64,000 nucleotides of DNA. Source: Planctomycetota bacterium. GTDB lineage: Bacteria; Planctomycetota; Planctomycetia; Gemmatales; Gemmataceae. Within the stretch, counting starts at the first letter, position 1. Each line of letters begins with the position of its first letter. The stretch spans positions 178,478-242,477 of the forward strand of contig JAIOPV010000039.1 in NCBI GenBank assembly GCA_021413735.1, in the 5' to 3' direction. The translations under genes were made by a program, and so were the position numbers. Below, piece after piece: positions 63,304 to 64,000 of the stretch. Under the pieces are notes generated by a model that did no database searches, had not been told where the DNA came from, and worked only from the letters and a program-made list of their open reading frames with translations.

Positions 63304-63378
63304 GTGAACGAGTGCCGGGTTCGTTCTCGATTCGCTCGTTGCCGTCTTCTTCGGCGGGAGGGATTCCCGAAGGAGTGA
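63304..63378 (+). CDS. Possible 24-codon leader peptide
   Basis: GTG 63304 follows GGAGGGG; 24 codons rich in Arg (NECRVRSRFARCRLLRREG), stop 63376-63378 immediately before the next gene's ATG. TATAAT at 63279-63284 is a likely -10. Such a short Arg-rich frame in front of a gene may regulate it by attenuation or coupling. Confidence 0.4.
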   Translation: MNECRVRSRFARCRLLRREGFPKE

Positions 63379-63382
63379 CGCA

Positions 63383-63910
63383 ATGTCTCGCCCCACATCT
63401 CGGAAGCGAAAGCCGACCAACCAGAAGCCAGAGTTCACCGAACCGGTGCCCATCACGGTCAGTACCGTGCCCGTGAGCTTGTCACTCGCAACGAAACTGC
63501 GAGAACTCGATCATGCGCTGTTTGCCGAGTTCGGTGCCGGCCAGCAATTTTCGTTTGCGATCTGGGGCGGCGGCGGGTTGCTGGCCGCATCGAACGTTCG
63601 AGATGGCGTGGTGGTGCCCGCCGTGAAGCACGAGCCGCCCGAAGGTCGGGTGTACAGCGAAAATGATCTCTGGCAGCAACCGAGTGGCACTGTGGTGATT
63701 CACCCGATCTACGGCACCGGTGTGATTCAGCGAGCGGGACGAGCGGCAAGCACGGACGAGGACGACCGCGTGGTGAAGTTTGAGGGCGGCGAGACCTTCG
63801 TGCTGCCCGCACCCTCAACGGTGGCAAACACTCCACCCTGGAACTCGGTTGTGAAACTCATCCGACCGGTGGACTGTGAGATCAGCACCGCATTGTCGTC
63901 GAGGGTGTGA
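63383..63910 (+). CDS. Hypothetical protein sharing a domain with the gene at 58167
   Basis: 175 residues from ATG 63383, with GAAGGAG eight bases before. The segment LATKLRELDHALFAEFGAG and GGLLAASNVRDGVVVPAV matches the C-terminal half of the protein at 58167 (same spacing, FGAG and VVP conserved). A second part, TVVIHPIYGTGVIQRAGRA and VVKFEGGETFVLP, resembles a CarD/Tudor-like barrel. Unknown. Confidence 0.68.
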   Translation: MSRPTSRKRKPTNQKPEFTEPVPITVSTVPVSLSLATKLRELDHALFAEFGAGQQFSFAIWGGGGLLAASNVRDGVVVPAVKHEPPEGRVYSENDLWQQPSGTVVIHPIYGTGVIQRAGRAASTDEDDRVVKFEGGETFVLPAPSTVANTPPWNSVVKLIRPVDCEISTALSSRV

Positions 63911-64000
63911 CCGCGACTGCGGCGGGAAGTGCCCGCCGCGTTTCTCAAGCCACAAAGAGTTGGCCCAACTCACTCCGCAGCCGCGCCAACCTGCGATTCG

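Overview
This window looks like chromosomal DNA of a planctomycete, most likely of the Gemmataceae. It is GC-rich, and several of its families are typical of Planctomycetota: a DUF1559 prepilin-like protein with the H-x9-DG motif, a propeller/HEAT/CFACH haem-binding protein of the Pirellula-Verrucomicrobium type, a sulfatase, and many secreted proteins of unknown role. The taxon is inferred from gene content only; there is no rRNA in the window.

Layout. 0-9 kb: truncated Uma2 protein, purN, a large unknown gene that appears split by a frameshift, typA/bipA, a SixA-type phosphatase and a secreted protein that looks like an inactive peptidase. 9.4-16.1 kb: membrane arm of respiratory complex I (nuoH, J, K, L, M; no nuoI or nuoN). 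16.1-17.2 kb: a tandem structured leader followed by scpB. 17.5-17.9 kb: tRNA-Leu(UAA) carrying a group I intron. 17.9-26.4 kb: haem-binding dehydrogenase-like protein, HEAT protein, a lone divergent EF-Tu, a secreted hydrolase and argJ. 26.6-31.4 kb: two ABC ATPase/permease pairs and a cytidylate-kinase-like protein. 31.4-34.5 kb: DUF1559 protein, PAS-AraC regulator and a divergent enolase-superfamily dehydratase.

34.5-45.3 kb: a five-gene minus-strand operon encoding DUF4132, a MoxR-type AAA ATPase, DUF5682, a VWA protein and a protein with what looks like a zinc-less SWIM finger. This resembles MoxR/VWA/SWIM clusters of unknown function and is the best candidate for a poorly described multi-protein system here. 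45.5-50.4 kb: a minus-strand catabolic-looking cluster (SMP-30-like, isochorismatase-like, SelA-like PLP protein with a Tat-like signal, MsrB, DUF1653, sulfatase). 50.6-53.4 kb: a decayed DUF1559 fragment, a metallophosphatase, and a kinase-nicotinamidase fusion missing both ends.

53.4-64 kb is accessory in character. It holds many small coupled genes (several under 60 codons), a DUF2493/SLOG-like protein, an XRE regulator with twin palindromic operators, a DUF932 protein, two proteins sharing an uncharacterised domain, a membrane-protein gene with an in-frame amber codon, and small membrane proteins. No integrase or transposase was found. At least nine long palindromes of several unrelated families lie between genes, and some run into coding sequence, where they alter starts, stops or internal segments.
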